This document shows, piece after piece, positions 8,219 through 16,235 of a DNA stretch of 64,000 nucleotides. Position 1 is the first letter of the stretch. Each line of letters starts with the position of its first letter. This stretch comes from Intrasporangium calvum DSM 43043. GTDB lineage: Bacteria > Actinomycetota > Actinomycetes > Actinomycetales > Dermatophilaceae. A program made the translations under genes and the position numbers. The notes under the pieces are model-generated. The model ran no database searches. It was given only the letters and a program-made list of their open reading frames with translations, and was not told the origin of the DNA. Location: positions 1,054,001 through 1,118,000 of the forward strand of contig NC_014830.1 in the NCBI RefSeq assembly GCF_000184685.1, given 5' to 3'.

Positions 8219-8250
8219 CGGCCGCCCCTGGTGAGGGGAGTGGGCGGCCG
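8219..8250 (+). terminator. Hairpin downstream of DUF4352 gene
   Basis: CGGCCGCCC (8219-8227) pairs perfectly with GGGCGGCCG (8242-8250). No U tract. A one-mismatch dispersed-repeat copy (GATGCCGCTG) is at 8211-8220 just before it. Confidence 0.5.
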
Positions 8251-8305
8251 GGCCTCAACCTGATGGACTCAGCCGGCCCGTCACCTCCCGGCTCTCGGTC
8301 CCGAT

Positions 8306-8393
8306 GACCTGGATGCGTCGCCTCAAGCCGACGCATCCAGGTCAAGAGGACCGACCCCGAGGCGCATCCAGGTGAGGTCGACGCATCCAGGTC
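8306..8393. repeat. ACCTGGATGCGTCG repeat cluster with perfect 15-bp hairpin
   Basis: GACCTGGATGCGTCG (8306-8320) and its exact complement (8329-8343) flank an 8-nt loop. Two further copies in the second orientation follow at about 8363-8373 (GCGCATCCAGGTG, shortened) and 8379-8393 (CGACGCATCCAGGTC). This fills much of the 371-bp gap before the helicase gene; no gene was seen there. Confidence 0.75.
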
Positions 8394-8465
8394 GATGCGA
8401 AGCACGGTGAAGGAGCAACGCCGGCGGGTGGGGGACTCTGGCCGTCCTGGACGGTGACCGCTGGG

Positions 8466-8482
8466 TCACGGGGACCCCGTGA
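8466..8482. promoter_or_regulatory. Palindrome upstream of helicase gene
   Basis: TCACGGGG-A-CCCCGTGA, a perfect 8-bp inverted repeat with one central base, about 60 nt upstream of the -10-like box. It could be an operator or a short hairpin. A variant dispersed-repeat copy lies at 8490-8499. Confidence 0.35.
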
Positions 8483-8540
8483 ACCGGCCCAGCGGCATCC
8501 ACGTGACTGCACGTGGAAGACCAAGAGCCCCGGGACGCGC

Positions 8541-8546
8541 TAGCGT
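8541..8546 (+). promoter_or_regulatory. -10-like box of a probable leaderless helicase mRNA
   Basis: TAGCGT ends 6 nt before GTG 8553. There is no Shine-Dalgarno. The spacing puts the transcription start at or beside the start codon. Confidence 0.45.
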
Positions 8547-8552
8547 CACAGG

Positions 8553-10370
8553 GTGACTGACGACAGCCTTGACCTCGAGCGGGCAACCGAAGCCGAGCCC
8601 ACCGACGACGAGCCGACCGTCGACGAACCGACGTTCGCCGACCTCGGCCTCGACGAGCGGATCCTCAAGGCGACCCGGGACCTCGGTTATGAGCACCCCT
8701 CGCCGATCCAGGCCGCCACCATCCCGGCCATGCTCGAGGGCCGCGACGTCGTCGGGCTCGCCCAGACCGGAACCGGCAAGACGGCCGCCTTCGCGCTGCC
8801 CATCCTCGCCCGGCTCGACCTCAAGCAGAAGACGCCGCAGGCGCTCGTGCTCGCCCCGACCCGCGAGCTGGCCCTGCAGGTCTGTGAGGCCTTCGAGCGG
8901 TATGCCGCCAACCTCCGCGGAGTGCACGTGCTTCCCGTCTACGGCGGGCAGGGCTACGGCGTCCAGCTCAGTGCGCTGCGCCGCGGCGTCCACGTCGTCG
9001 TCGGCACGCCCGGTCGGATCATGGACCACCTCGAGAAGGGGACCCTCGACCTGAGCGAGCTGCGGTTCCTCGTGCTCGACGAGGCCGACGAGATGCTGAA
9101 GATGGGCTTCGCCGAGGACGTCGAGACGATCCTGGCCGACACCCCGGCCGACAAGCAGGTCGCGCTCTTCTCGGCGACGATGCCCGCCCAGATCCGGCGC
9201 ATCTCCAAGCAGCATCTCACCGATCCGGTCGAGATCACCGTCAAGGCGAAGACGACGACCGCGCCGAACATCACGCAGCGCTACCTCATCGTCAGCTACC
9301 CGCAGAAGGTCGACGCGCTGACCCGGATCCTCGAGGTCGAGAACTTCGAGGGGATGATCGTCTTCGTCCGGACGAAGAACGAGACCGAGACCCTTGCCGA
9401 GAAGCTGCGTGCCCGCGGCTTCTCCGCCGCCGCCATCAACGGCGACATCGTGCAGGCCCAACGCGAGCGCACCGTCGACCAGCTGCGGTCCGGCAAGCTC
9501 GACATCCTCGTTGCCACCGACGTCGCCGCCCGCGGTCTCGACGTCGAGCGGATCAGCCATGTCGTCAACTTCGACATCCCGACCGACACCGAGTCCTACG
9601 TCCACCGCATCGGCCGCACGGGCCGAGCAGGCCGCAGCGGCGACGCCATCTCGTTCGTCACCCCGCGCGAGCGGCACCTGCTCAAGGCCATCGAGAAGGC
9701 CACCCGGCAGGGCCTCACCGAGATGCGCCCGCCGACCGTCGAGGACATCAACGAGGTGCGACTCGGCCGGTTCGACGACGCGATCACCGCGGCGCTGCAG
9801 AACGAGCAGCTCGACCTCTTCCGGCAGGTCGTCTCGCACTACGTCGCCGAGTACGACGTGCCCGAGGCCGACGTCGCCGCGGCGCTCGCCATCGTCCAGC
9901 AGCGCGGGGAGCCGATGCTTCTCGATCCCGAACCGGAGCCGGCCCCCCGGCGCGGTCGCGACCGCGACGACCGCCCCGACCGGGGAGACCGCCCTGTTCG
10001 ATCCGACCGATCCGATCGATCCGACCGCCCCGACCGGGGTCCGCAGCGGGACCGCCCCGACCGTGGCCCGCGTCGAGGCAGCGCCTCCTTCGCGACCTAC
10101 CGGATCGCGGTCGGCAAACGGCACCGCGTCCTGCCGCGGCAGATCGTCGGCGCCCTCGCCAACGAGGGAGGCCTCGGTCGCGAGGACTTCGGGAAGATCG
10201 ACATCCGCGGCGACTTCTCCCTCGTCGAGCTCCCCCAGGAGCTGCCGGCGAGCACGTGGCAGCGGCTTCGGGACACCCGGATCTCGGGCCAGCTCATCGA
10301 GCTGGCCCGGGACGACAAGTCCTCGGGGCCGCGCGCAGCATCCGGCCGGGCGACCCGGCCGACGAGCTAG
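8553..10370 (+). CDS. DEAD-box ATP-dependent RNA helicase (DeaD/CsdA type)
   Basis: 605 aa. It unwinds structured RNA, with roles in ribosome assembly, mRNA decay and cold adaptation. Motifs: Q motif around 50-54, Walker A AQTGTGKT (70-77), PTREL (102-106), DEAD (176-179), SAT (207-209), and HRIGRTGRAGR in the second RecA domain (about 350-360). After residue 450 comes an Arg/Asp-rich low-complexity linker (repeated RSDRSDR/PDRGP), then a C-terminal RNA-binding domain of DbpA type (about 508-585). Size and architecture match CsdA-like helicases. The GTG start probably belongs to a leaderless transcript. Confidence 0.95.
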   Translation: MTDDSLDLERATEAEPTDDEPTVDEPTFADLGLDERILKATRDLGYEHPSPIQAATIPAMLEGRDVVGLAQTGTGKTAAFALPILARLDLKQKTPQALVLAPTRELALQVCEAFERYAANLRGVHVLPVYGGQGYGVQLSALRRGVHVVVGTPGRIMDHLEKGTLDLSELRFLVLDEADEMLKMGFAEDVETILADTPADKQVALFSATMPAQIRRISKQHLTDPVEITVKAKTTTAPNITQRYLIVSYPQKVDALTRILEVENFEGMIVFVRTKNETETLAEKLRARGFSAAAINGDIVQAQRERTVDQLRSGKLDILVATDVAARGLDVERISHVVNFDIPTDTESYVHRIGRTGRAGRSGDAISFVTPRERHLLKAIEKATRQGLTEMRPPTVEDINEVRLGRFDDAITAALQNEQLDLFRQVVSHYVAEYDVPEADVAAALAIVQQRGEPMLLDPEPEPAPRRGRDRDDRPDRGDRPVRSDRSDRSDRPDRGPQRDRPDRGPRRGSASFATYRIAVGKRHRVLPRQIVGALANEGGLGREDFGKIDIRGDFSLVELPQELPASTWQRLRDTRISGQLIELARDDKSSGPRAASGRATRPTS

Positions 10371-10406
10371 CCCGAGCCCGAGCGCGCGCGACCGGGGGAG
10401 CGAGCC

Positions 10407-10416
10407 CAGCGGCATA
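10407..10416 (-). repeat. Dispersed repeat copy 3 (intergenic)
   Basis: Exact core. The extended match GCCGTATGCCGCTGGGC is followed by TCGCTCCCC on the minus strand, a nearly full-consensus copy just after the helicase stop. Confidence 0.88.
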
Positions 10417-10449
10417 CGGCAGCGATCCCTGGGTCCGGACACGCGGAAG

Positions 10450-10481
10450 CCCCGGTGGCGGGCAGTGCCACGCCACCGGGG
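10450..10481. terminator. Bidirectional terminator hairpin
   Basis: CCCCGGTGGCG (10450-10460) pairs with CGCCACCGGGG (10471-10481), followed by CCTTTC. It lies between the convergent helicase and PRC-barrel genes. Confidence 0.7.
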
Positions 10482-10518
10482 CCTTTCACGACTACAGCGT
10501 TCGGGCTACCTCACCTGC

Positions 10519-10890
10519 TCAGGGCAGCGTGCGGTCGTACGTGTCGCCGTAGTAGGTGCCGAGCCGGTGGCGGTACTCCGGGTTGTCCAGATCTGCATCC
10601 GTCAGCTCCGGGGAGTCCTTGATCTGGTCCTTGGTCCGGTCCACATGGACCTTCTCGTCGTTCCAGTCGACCCGGTCGATGGTCCCTGCTGGAAGCATGA
10701 CCTTCCGACCGACGATCCACGGGCCGGTGTCGACGACGACGAAGCTGCTGTCGACGTCGAGGGTGGTCCGGTCGATCTTGCCGATGTGGCCGTCGACGGC
10801 CTCCACGGAGAAGCCCGTCAGGTCCTTCCCGCGGGTCGTCACCTCAGCGCTCTCCCGATAGTTCCAGGCATCCCAGGCGCGGGTGGCCAT
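10519..10890 (-). CDS. PRC-barrel domain protein
   Basis: 123 aa from ATG 10890 (GGAGAAAG upstream). The PRC-barrel fold (about 24-90) is seen as GKDLTGFSVEAVDGHIGKID, the VDTGPWIVGRKVMLPAGTID strand-turn-strand, and the HVDRTKDQIKDSPEL stretch, as in actinobacterial stress-type PRC proteins related to photosynthetic reaction-centre H subunits and RimM. No catalytic residues are recognised. Such proteins often accompany stress regulons; no local evidence ties it to a pathway. Confidence 0.88.
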   Translation of the reverse strand: MATRAWDAWNYRESAEVTTRGKDLTGFSVEAVDGHIGKIDRTTLDVDSSFVVVDTGPWIVGRKVMLPAGTIDRVDWNDEKVHVDRTKDQIKDSPELTDADLDNPEYRHRLGTYYGDTYDRTLP

Positions 10891-10970
10891 GGCTTTCTCC
10901 TCTCGTTCGAGTGTTGCGTGCACCTCCCCCTACCCACCCCTTGCGGGGCGGCAAAGCGACGCGAGGTCCC

Positions 10971-11909
10971 TCACGAGGCCGGCCGGGATGCCGGCGCGAG
11001 CTGTTCCAGCAGGTCGAGGCCGACGGAGAGCGAGTGGTCCGGCTCCGCGGTTGGGGAGACGACGTCCGGGTTGAAGTTCGGGTCGACGAAGACCTCGGTG
11101 ACGCCCTGCTCGGCAAGCCGGTCAAGATCGCCGCGAACCTGGCTCAACGACCCGGTGAGCAGGCGCCGCCCCCCTCGGCCGCCGACCTCCCGGTCGAGCC
11201 GGACAACGCCGCGCACGACGAATCGCAACGCATCTGGGTCGCGGTCGGCCCGGGCGGCTGCCTCGCGCACGGTCGCGATGTCCTCGCCGACCCGGCGCAG
11301 GTCCTGCCGGCTCGCCGTGATCCAGCCGTCGGCGAGACGGCCGACGCGTCGGAGAGCCGCAGGCACCGAGCCTCCCATGAGCAGGGGCGGGTGCGGTCGC
11401 TGCACCGGCTTCGGCTGGACGATGGCCTCCTCGAGGTGCACGTGCCTGCCCTCGAAGTGGACGGGGTCGGGCCCCCAGATGGCGCGGAGGGCCTGGACCG
11501 TCTCGACGGTGCGCGCGACCCGCTCGCTGAGCGGTACACCAACAGCGTCGAACTCCTCTGCGGCCCAGCCCAACCCGAGCCCCACGTCAAGGCGGCCGTC
11601 GCTGAGCACGTCGAGGGTGGTCAGCTGCTTCGCCAGGACGAGGGGTGGGGCGAACGGTGCGTTCAGCACGGCGACTCCCAGGCGCACCCGCTGGGTCAGG
11701 GCTGCCGCGTGGGCGAGCACGACGATCGGGTCGTGGACCGAGACGTAGGTCGCTCCCCAGTCGGCGTGGGTCGGGTGGAGCAACCGCTGGAAGGTCCACA
11801 GTGACGCGTAGCCCAGCTCCTCCGCGCGCCGCGCCACGAGGCGGATCGACTCGGTCGACGACCACGCGCCGGAGACGGGGAGGGCAAATCCAAGGTCCAT
11901 GTCGTCCAT
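10971..11909 (-). CDS. LLM-class (luciferase-like) F420/flavin-dependent oxidoreductase
   Basis: 312 aa. The bacterial-luciferase-like TIM barrel covers most of the chain: the N-terminal LGFALPVSGAW strand, RVRLGVAVLNAPFAPPLVLA around residues 75-95, the GRLDVGLGLGWAAEEFDAVG motif typical of the F420-dependent subgroup, and PHPPLLMGGSVPAAL around 170-185. Members reduce or oxidise diverse substrates with F420 or FMN. The substrate is unknown. Start at ATG 11909 (another ATG 3 codons on) with GGGAAG upstream. Confidence 0.9.
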   Translation of the reverse strand: MDDMDLGFALPVSGAWSSTESIRLVARRAEELGYASLWTFQRLLHPTHADWGATYVSVHDPIVVLAHAAALTQRVRLGVAVLNAPFAPPLVLAKQLTTLDVLSDGRLDVGLGLGWAAEEFDAVGVPLSERVARTVETVQALRAIWGPDPVHFEGRHVHLEEAIVQPKPVQRPHPPLLMGGSVPAALRRVGRLADGWITASRQDLRRVGEDIATVREAAARADRDPDALRFVVRGVVRLDREVGGRGGRRLLTGSLSQVRGDLDRLAEQGVTEVFVDPNFNPDVVSPTAEPDHSLSVGLDLLEQLAPASRPAS

Positions 11910-11963
11910 CTTCCCGGTTGGCGCGCCCTTCTCGTAAGCTCCGGGCGACCCGTTGCCCGTCCT

Positions 11964-12438
11964 TCAGGGCCGCTCGTTGAAGCGCTGCGCCGCCTTGCGG
12001 CCCCAAGTGGCGAGGGTGGTGACGAGGGTGGAGTCGAGGTGACGCTCCCCCTCACGGCCCTCGATCGTCTCTGACCTGCCGCTGCCCTCGTCGAGGCCGG
12101 GCACGATGCGGTTGGACAGGCCCATGACCCGGGTCGTCGTCCCGGGCAGGAGGCCGTGCACGCGGACCCCGATGTGGGTGAGCGGGGACAGCATGACCAT
12201 TGACACCGGTGCCCTGCAGCGCGGCGGCCAGCCCGTCGGAGAAGCCCACGGCCCCGAACTTGGCTGTGGCGTAGGGAAGCAGGTGCGGCGGAGAGACCAT
12301 CCCGCCGATGGAGGTCACGGTGCCGATGTGCCCCCGCCCGCGGCGGCGGAGGTGCCCGCGTCGGGCGAGCTGCTTGACGATGAGGAGGCCGAGACCGCGG
12401 GAGCCGCCGACGACGAGTGCGACAGGTGGGGAGGTCAT
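11964..12438 (-). pseudogene. Decayed short-chain dehydrogenase/reductase (SDR)
   Basis: Read from ATG 12438, the frame gives an SDR Rossmann start (VALVVGGSRGLGLLIVKQLA) and then breaks after about 32 residues. It rejoins at the catalytic region GHIGTVTSIGGM...PYATAKFGAVGFSDGLAAAL (S, YxxxK), so about 100 residues of the domain centre are missing. Near 12200 the frame shifts: the downstream continuation (MVMLSPLTHIGVRVHGLLPG through RFNERP, stop 11964) is in another frame, consistent with loss of one G at GGCACCGGTGTC. An internal deletion plus a frameshift make it non-functional unless this is assembly error. Confidence 0.8.
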
Positions 12439-12506
12439 GTGGTGCGCCTCGCCAGCGGGGTGGGTGCTCCAACGCTCGGTCCGGTCCTGCGTGTGGTGGC
12501 CCCGGG

Positions 12507-13481
12507 TCAGCGGGCGACGAGGTAGCCCTCGGGGTCGAGCGTCACGGGGATCGGGTCGCTGATCTCGAGGCCCGGGCCCTCGTCGGAGGTGTCGAGGTGG
12601 AAGCCGAGGATGGCCGAGGTGCCGTCGCGCAGCGTGACGACCGGGGCCGCATAGAGCAGGGGGTCGGCGGTGAACGGCCGGGCGCGGCTCACGTCGAAGG
12701 GTCCGGTGAGCGAGTCGGCCGGGACCGACCACGTGCTGCAGCCCTCGGCGGTGGCCCGGCGCTCCGGCGTCACCTCGGCCTCATGGCAGGAGAAGGTCAG
12801 GACCGGCCGCCCGTCGACCAGCACGCTGCGGATCACCTCGAGCTGCCCGAAGCCGGCGCCGGGACGGCTGAGGGGCGGGCGCACCTCCCACTCGTCGAGG
12901 TCGGCGCTCCACGCGTGTCCGACGACGCCGTCGTCCTGAGGGGCCCCGTCGAGGGCCCGGGCGGTGATGAGCAGGTGCCAGCCGTTGCCGTCCCGGTCAC
13001 GCAGGACGAACGGGTCTCGCCACGTCTCGCTGCTCTTCTCCGGGTCGGGCCCCGTGGTGGGGCCGGGGTGGCTGGCCAGCGTCTTGTACCACCGGGGGTC
13101 CACCGCGGCGACGGGTTGGTTGCTCCCGCGGCGCCAGCGGCCCAGGTCGTCGGACAGGGCCATCCCGATGCGTTGGTCGTAGGTGTGGTGGCCGCGGCGG
13201 GACAGCGCGGAGTAGAAGAGCCGCCACTGGGTCCCGTCGTGGACCACCGACCCGGTCCAGATCGCCAAGTCGTCGAAGCCCATGTCCGACGGCGCGAAGA
13301 CCTCCCCGTGGTAGTCCCACGTGAGCAGGTCGGTGGAGCTCGCATGAGCGATCCGAGCAGCCGTATGCCGCTGGGTTGCGTCCCCGAGGGAGCGTGGCGC
13401 CTCGAGGAAGAACAGGTGGTAGCGCTTTCCGTCGTCGGCGATCCAGGAGTCCCACACCCACTTGTCCTCGAGCGTCAGCAT
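12507..13481 (-). CDS. Glycoside hydrolase of the GH32/GH68 (beta-fructosidase-like) superfamily
   Basis: 324 aa. It has a five-bladed beta-propeller with the three expected acidic residues: nucleophile D11 in WVWDSW (the GH68 levansucrase-style motif), transition-state Asp D156 in TWRDP, and acid/base candidate E215 in GQLEV. IWTGS (75-79) resembles the GH68 WSGS motif. No signal peptide is seen, so it would act in the cytoplasm on fructosides or related sugars, unlike typical secreted levansucrases. An ATG further upstream (13541) would add 20 residues without adding a signal sequence. QRHTA (37-41) is encoded by a dispersed-repeat copy. The exact substrate is unknown. Confidence 0.78.
   Translation of the reverse strand: MLTLEDKWVWDSWIADDGKRYHLFFLEAPRSLGDATQRHTAARIAHASSTDLLTWDYHGEVFAPSDMGFDDLAIWTGSVVHDGTQWRLFYSALSRRGHHTYDQRIGMALSDDLGRWRRGSNQPVAAVDPRWYKTLASHPGPTTGPDPEKSSETWRDPFVLRDRDGNGWHLLITARALDGAPQDDGVVGHAWSADLDEWEVRPPLSRPGAGFGQLEVIRSVLVDGRPVLTFSCHEAEVTPERRATAEGCSTWSVPADSLTGPFDVSRARPFTADPLLYAAPVVTLRDGTSAILGFHLDTSDEGPGLEISDPIPVTLDPEGYLVAR
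13364..13373 (+). repeat. Dispersed repeat copy 4 (inside GH32/68-like gene)
   Basis: Exact core with GCCG before and GGTT after. Read on the minus strand it encodes QRHT of the hydrolase. Confidence 0.85.
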
Positions 13482-13656
13482 GGTCCGAGTCTTTCCGAGT
13501 GGCTGCTGGTTGGCAAAGGGTGCCGCGTGTCGCGCGCCCATGGCGTCCCCGAACGACGCGACGTCGACCCCCGGGAAGTAACGGGACGGGCGGACGGTTC
13601 CTCCCCATGACACTCCGGCCGTTCTCGTGGCGGCCGCCACCGAAAGGGACCCCTTC

Positions 13657-14511
13657 ATGACCATCCTCGTCACCGGCGCCACCGGACCGTTCGGCCGCCT
13701 CACCATCGACGCACTGCTCGGGCGCGGCATCCCGGCCGGCGAGGTCGCCGCCCTCGTTCGCGACCCGGGCCGGGCCGAGGATCTCGCGGCGCGCGGGATC
13801 GACGTCCGGGTGGGCTCCTACGACGAGCCGGAGACCCTCGATGCCGCCTTCGCCGGTGTCGACCGGGTCGTGTTCGTCTCCGGGAACGCGGTCGGTCAGC
13901 GGGTCCCCCAGCACCAGAACGTCGTCGACGCCGCAGCCCGGGCCGGGGTCTCCCTGGTGGCGTACACGAGCATCGTCCGCGCGGACACCTCGACCCTGGG
14001 CCTCGCCGCCGAGCACCGGGCGACCGAGGCGATGCTCGCTCAGTCCGGCGTGCCGCACGTGCTGCTGCGCAACTCCTGGTACCTCGAGAACTACACCGCC
14101 CAGATCCCCACCCAGCTCGAGCACGGCGCGGTCCTCGGCTCGGCTGGCGACGGCCGGCTCAGCGCCGCGACGCGAGCCGACCTGGCCGAGGCCGCTGCCG
14201 CCGTTGTCGCCGAGGACGGGCACGCAGGTCGGGCCTACGAGCTCGGCGGGGACACGCCGTTCACCCTGTCCGACTACGCCGCCGAGCTGGCTGCTCAGTC
14301 CGGCCGGCCGGTCGTCTACCAGGACCTGCCGGTGGCCGAGTTCGCCGCGGTGCTCGTCGGCGCCGGGCTGCCCGAGGGTTACGCGATGGCCCTGGCCACG
14401 AGCGACGAGGCGATCAAGGACGGAGCACTGCTCGTCGAGACCGGCGATCTCAGCCGCCTCATCGGCCGTCCGACGACGAGCCTGTCCGACGCCATCCGCG
14501 CCGCCCTCTGA
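13657..14511 (+). CDS. NmrA/QorB-like NAD(P)H:quinone oxidoreductase
   Basis: 284 aa, atypical SDR of the NmrA-like group close to E. coli QorB (quinone oxidoreductase type 2). The dinucleotide-binding GATGPFG is at 7-13, followed by the NADP-discriminating ALVRDPGRAEDLAARG segment. NSWYLENY (about 148-155) is the QorB-type active-site stretch. It probably reduces quinones in the cytosol and may respond to electrophile stress. The start is chosen at ATG 13657 with GAAAGG upstream. It is divergent from the GH gene with 175 bp between starts, in which nothing else was recognised. Confidence 0.88.
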   Translation: MTILVTGATGPFGRLTIDALLGRGIPAGEVAALVRDPGRAEDLAARGIDVRVGSYDEPETLDAAFAGVDRVVFVSGNAVGQRVPQHQNVVDAAARAGVSLVAYTSIVRADTSTLGLAAEHRATEAMLAQSGVPHVLLRNSWYLENYTAQIPTQLEHGAVLGSAGDGRLSAATRADLAEAAAAVVAEDGHAGRAYELGGDTPFTLSDYAAELAAQSGRPVVYQDLPVAEFAAVLVGAGLPEGYAMALATSDEAIKDGALLVETGDLSRLIGRPTTSLSDAIRAAL

Positions 14512-14534
14512 CGCCCAGCCGGCCGCCCTCACAC

Positions 14535-14608
14535 CGCAACACACCCGCTTACCGACTGCGGACCCCCGGCACAGGCGGCCCCTGCACGCGGTAAGCGGGT
14601 GTGTTGCG
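14535..14608. repeat. 20-bp perfect inverted repeat
   Basis: CGCAACACACCCGCTTACCG (14535-14554) and its exact complement (14589-14608) enclose 34 nt. It lies between the QorB-like gene and the esterase. As RNA it would be a strong stem; it has no U tract. It could be a terminator, MITE remnant or protein-binding repeat. Confidence 0.75.
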
Positions 14609-14668
14609 AGGTCAGCGGGTCGTGGGCACGCTGACGAGCCGGGGTGCCCTCTCGCTCGGGAGGGCTCC

Positions 14669-14674
14669 TAGGCT
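14669..14674 (+). promoter_or_regulatory. -10-like TAGGCT, probable leaderless start of esterase
   Basis: TAGGCT ends 6 nt before ATG 14681, with no Shine-Dalgarno. The same hexamer stands 7 nt before metB and glmS. Confidence 0.5.
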
Positions 14675-14680
14675 GGCGGC

Positions 14681-15490
14681 ATGCTCAACACGCTGTCGGT
14701 CGGCACCGCCGGGCCGAGAATCGCCTTCCTGCACGGACTCTTCGGTCAGGGGCGCAACTGGAACCAGATCGCCAAGGGCCTCGCCGGGCCGGACGGGACC
14801 GGCGCGCGGTGCCTGCTCGTCGACCTCCCGGACCACGGCCGGTCGCCGTGGTCGGAGGAGTTCTCGTTCGAGGGCTACGCCGACGCCGTGGCAGCGACGC
14901 TGCAGGAGGTGGCGCCAGGGGAGAGCTGGACCGTTGTGGGCCACTCCCTCGGGGGCAAGACGGCCATGGTGCTCGCCCTCCAGCACCCGGACCTCGTCGA
15001 CCACCTCGTCGTCGTCGACATCGCACCCAAGGACTACGGCTCCCTGGAGCGGTTCCAGGGCTATATCGACGAGATGCGGGCGCTGCCGCTCGGCGAGATC
15101 GAGAGCCGGGCCGATGCGGAGGCCCGCTTCCAGGAGCCGAACGCCGGGGTCAGGGCCTTCCTGCTCCAGAACCTCCGCTCGGAGCGCGCCGACGGGCAGT
15201 CCCAGTGGCGCTGGCAGGCCAACCTCGACCTCTTCGCGGCCGATGCCGCGCTCGGGCACGAGTCACGCATCGCCGGCTGGCCGGCGTCGGTCGACGGGCT
15301 CCCGCCCTATGAGGGCCCAGTCCTGTGGATCGCCGGGGGGGACTCGCCCTACATCGATCCGGAGGACGCCGAGACGATGCGGCGGTACTTCCCGCTGGCC
15401 CGCCAGCTCACGATCAAGGGCGCGGCGCACTGGGTGCACACCGACGCACCGGAGATCGTGGTCGAGGCGCTCCGTCGCGTCCTCGCCTGA
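14681..15490 (+). CDS. Alpha/beta-fold esterase (YbfF/ABHD11-like)
   Basis: 269 aa, cytoplasmic. Oxyanion-hole HGLFGQGRNW (about 18-27), nucleophile Ser89 in GHSLGGK, and a catalytic His near 251 in AAHWVHTDAPE complete a standard triad together with an Asp in WIAGGDSPYI. The layout matches YbfF-type thioesterase/esterases acting on short acyl esters. Substrate unknown. It converges on the response regulator gene with only 10 bp between stops. Confidence 0.9.
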   Translation: MLNTLSVGTAGPRIAFLHGLFGQGRNWNQIAKGLAGPDGTGARCLLVDLPDHGRSPWSEEFSFEGYADAVAATLQEVAPGESWTVVGHSLGGKTAMVLALQHPDLVDHLVVVDIAPKDYGSLERFQGYIDEMRALPLGEIESRADAEARFQEPNAGVRAFLLQNLRSERADGQSQWRWQANLDLFAADAALGHESRIAGWPASVDGLPPYEGPVLWIAGGDSPYIDPEDAETMRRYFPLARQLTIKGAAHWVHTDAPEIVVEALRRVLA

Positions 15491-15500
15491 CGCACGTCGG

Positions 15501-16235
15501 TCAGAGGAGGCGGCGGCCCATCGCCCAGGCCGTCAGCTCGTGACGGGAGCTGAGCTGGAGCTTGCGCAGCACCGAGCTCACGTGGGTCTCGACCGTCTTG
15601 ATGGAGATGAACAGCTCCTTGGCGACCTCCTTGTACTGGTAGCCGCGCGCGATGAGGCGCATCACCTCTCGCTCCCGGGCCGAGAGCCGGTCGAGCTCCT
15701 CGTCGATCTCCGCGACCTCGCCGGCAGCGGCACCGAACGCGTCGAGCACGAAACCGGCCAGTCGCGGGCTGAACACCGCGTCCCCGTCCGCGACGCGGCC
15801 GATGGCGGTGAGCAGGTCGCCGGCACTGATCGTCTTGGTGACGTAGCCGCGGGCTCCCGCCCGGATGACGGCGATGACGTCCTCGGCCGCATCCGACACG
15901 GACAGGGCGAGGAAGCGAACGGGCTGCCCGGCCTCGGTCTGGACGCCCGCACAGGCCCGGATGACATCGGCGCCACCGTGCCCGTCGCCACCGGGGATGT
16001 GGACGTCGAGGAGGACGACGTCGGGCCTGGTCTCCTTGATCACCGAGGTCGCTGACTCCACCGCGCCGGCCTCGCCGACGATCTGGGGCGCATACGTCGG
16101 TGCCGCCGGGCGGGCGCCCGCCGGCCCGGACCCGCCATCCGGAGTGGCCGCGCTCATCAGCTCGGCCCGGACTCCCGTGCGGAACATGTGGTGGTCGTCG
16201 ACGAGGACGACACGGATCGTCCGCTGCTGGCTCAT
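15501..16235 (-). CDS. LuxR-family response regulator of a LiaR-like system
   Basis: 244 aa. The receiver has the acidic pair at 13-14 and phospho-acceptor D77 (VVLLDVHI), and carries an unusual Gly/Ala/Pro-rich insertion at about 31-48 between helix 1 and strand 2. The LuxR HTH at 183-244 (LSAREREVMRLIARGYQYKE...KTVETHVSSVLRKL) is intact. The start ATG overlaps the kinase stop by 4 nt (ATGA). It probably controls envelope-stress genes, including the divergent PspC/LiaF-like operon (inference from order). Confidence 0.94.
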   Translation of the reverse strand: MSQQRTIRVVLVDDHHMFRTGVRAELMSAATPDGGSGPAGARPAAPTYAPQIVGEAGAVESATSVIKETRPDVVLLDVHIPGGDGHGGADVIRACAGVQTEAGQPVRFLALSVSDAAEDVIAVIRAGARGYVTKTISAGDLLTAIGRVADGDAVFSPRLAGFVLDAFGAAAGEVAEIDEELDRLSAREREVMRLIARGYQYKEVAKELFISIKTVETHVSSVLRKLQLSSRHELTAWAMGRRLL

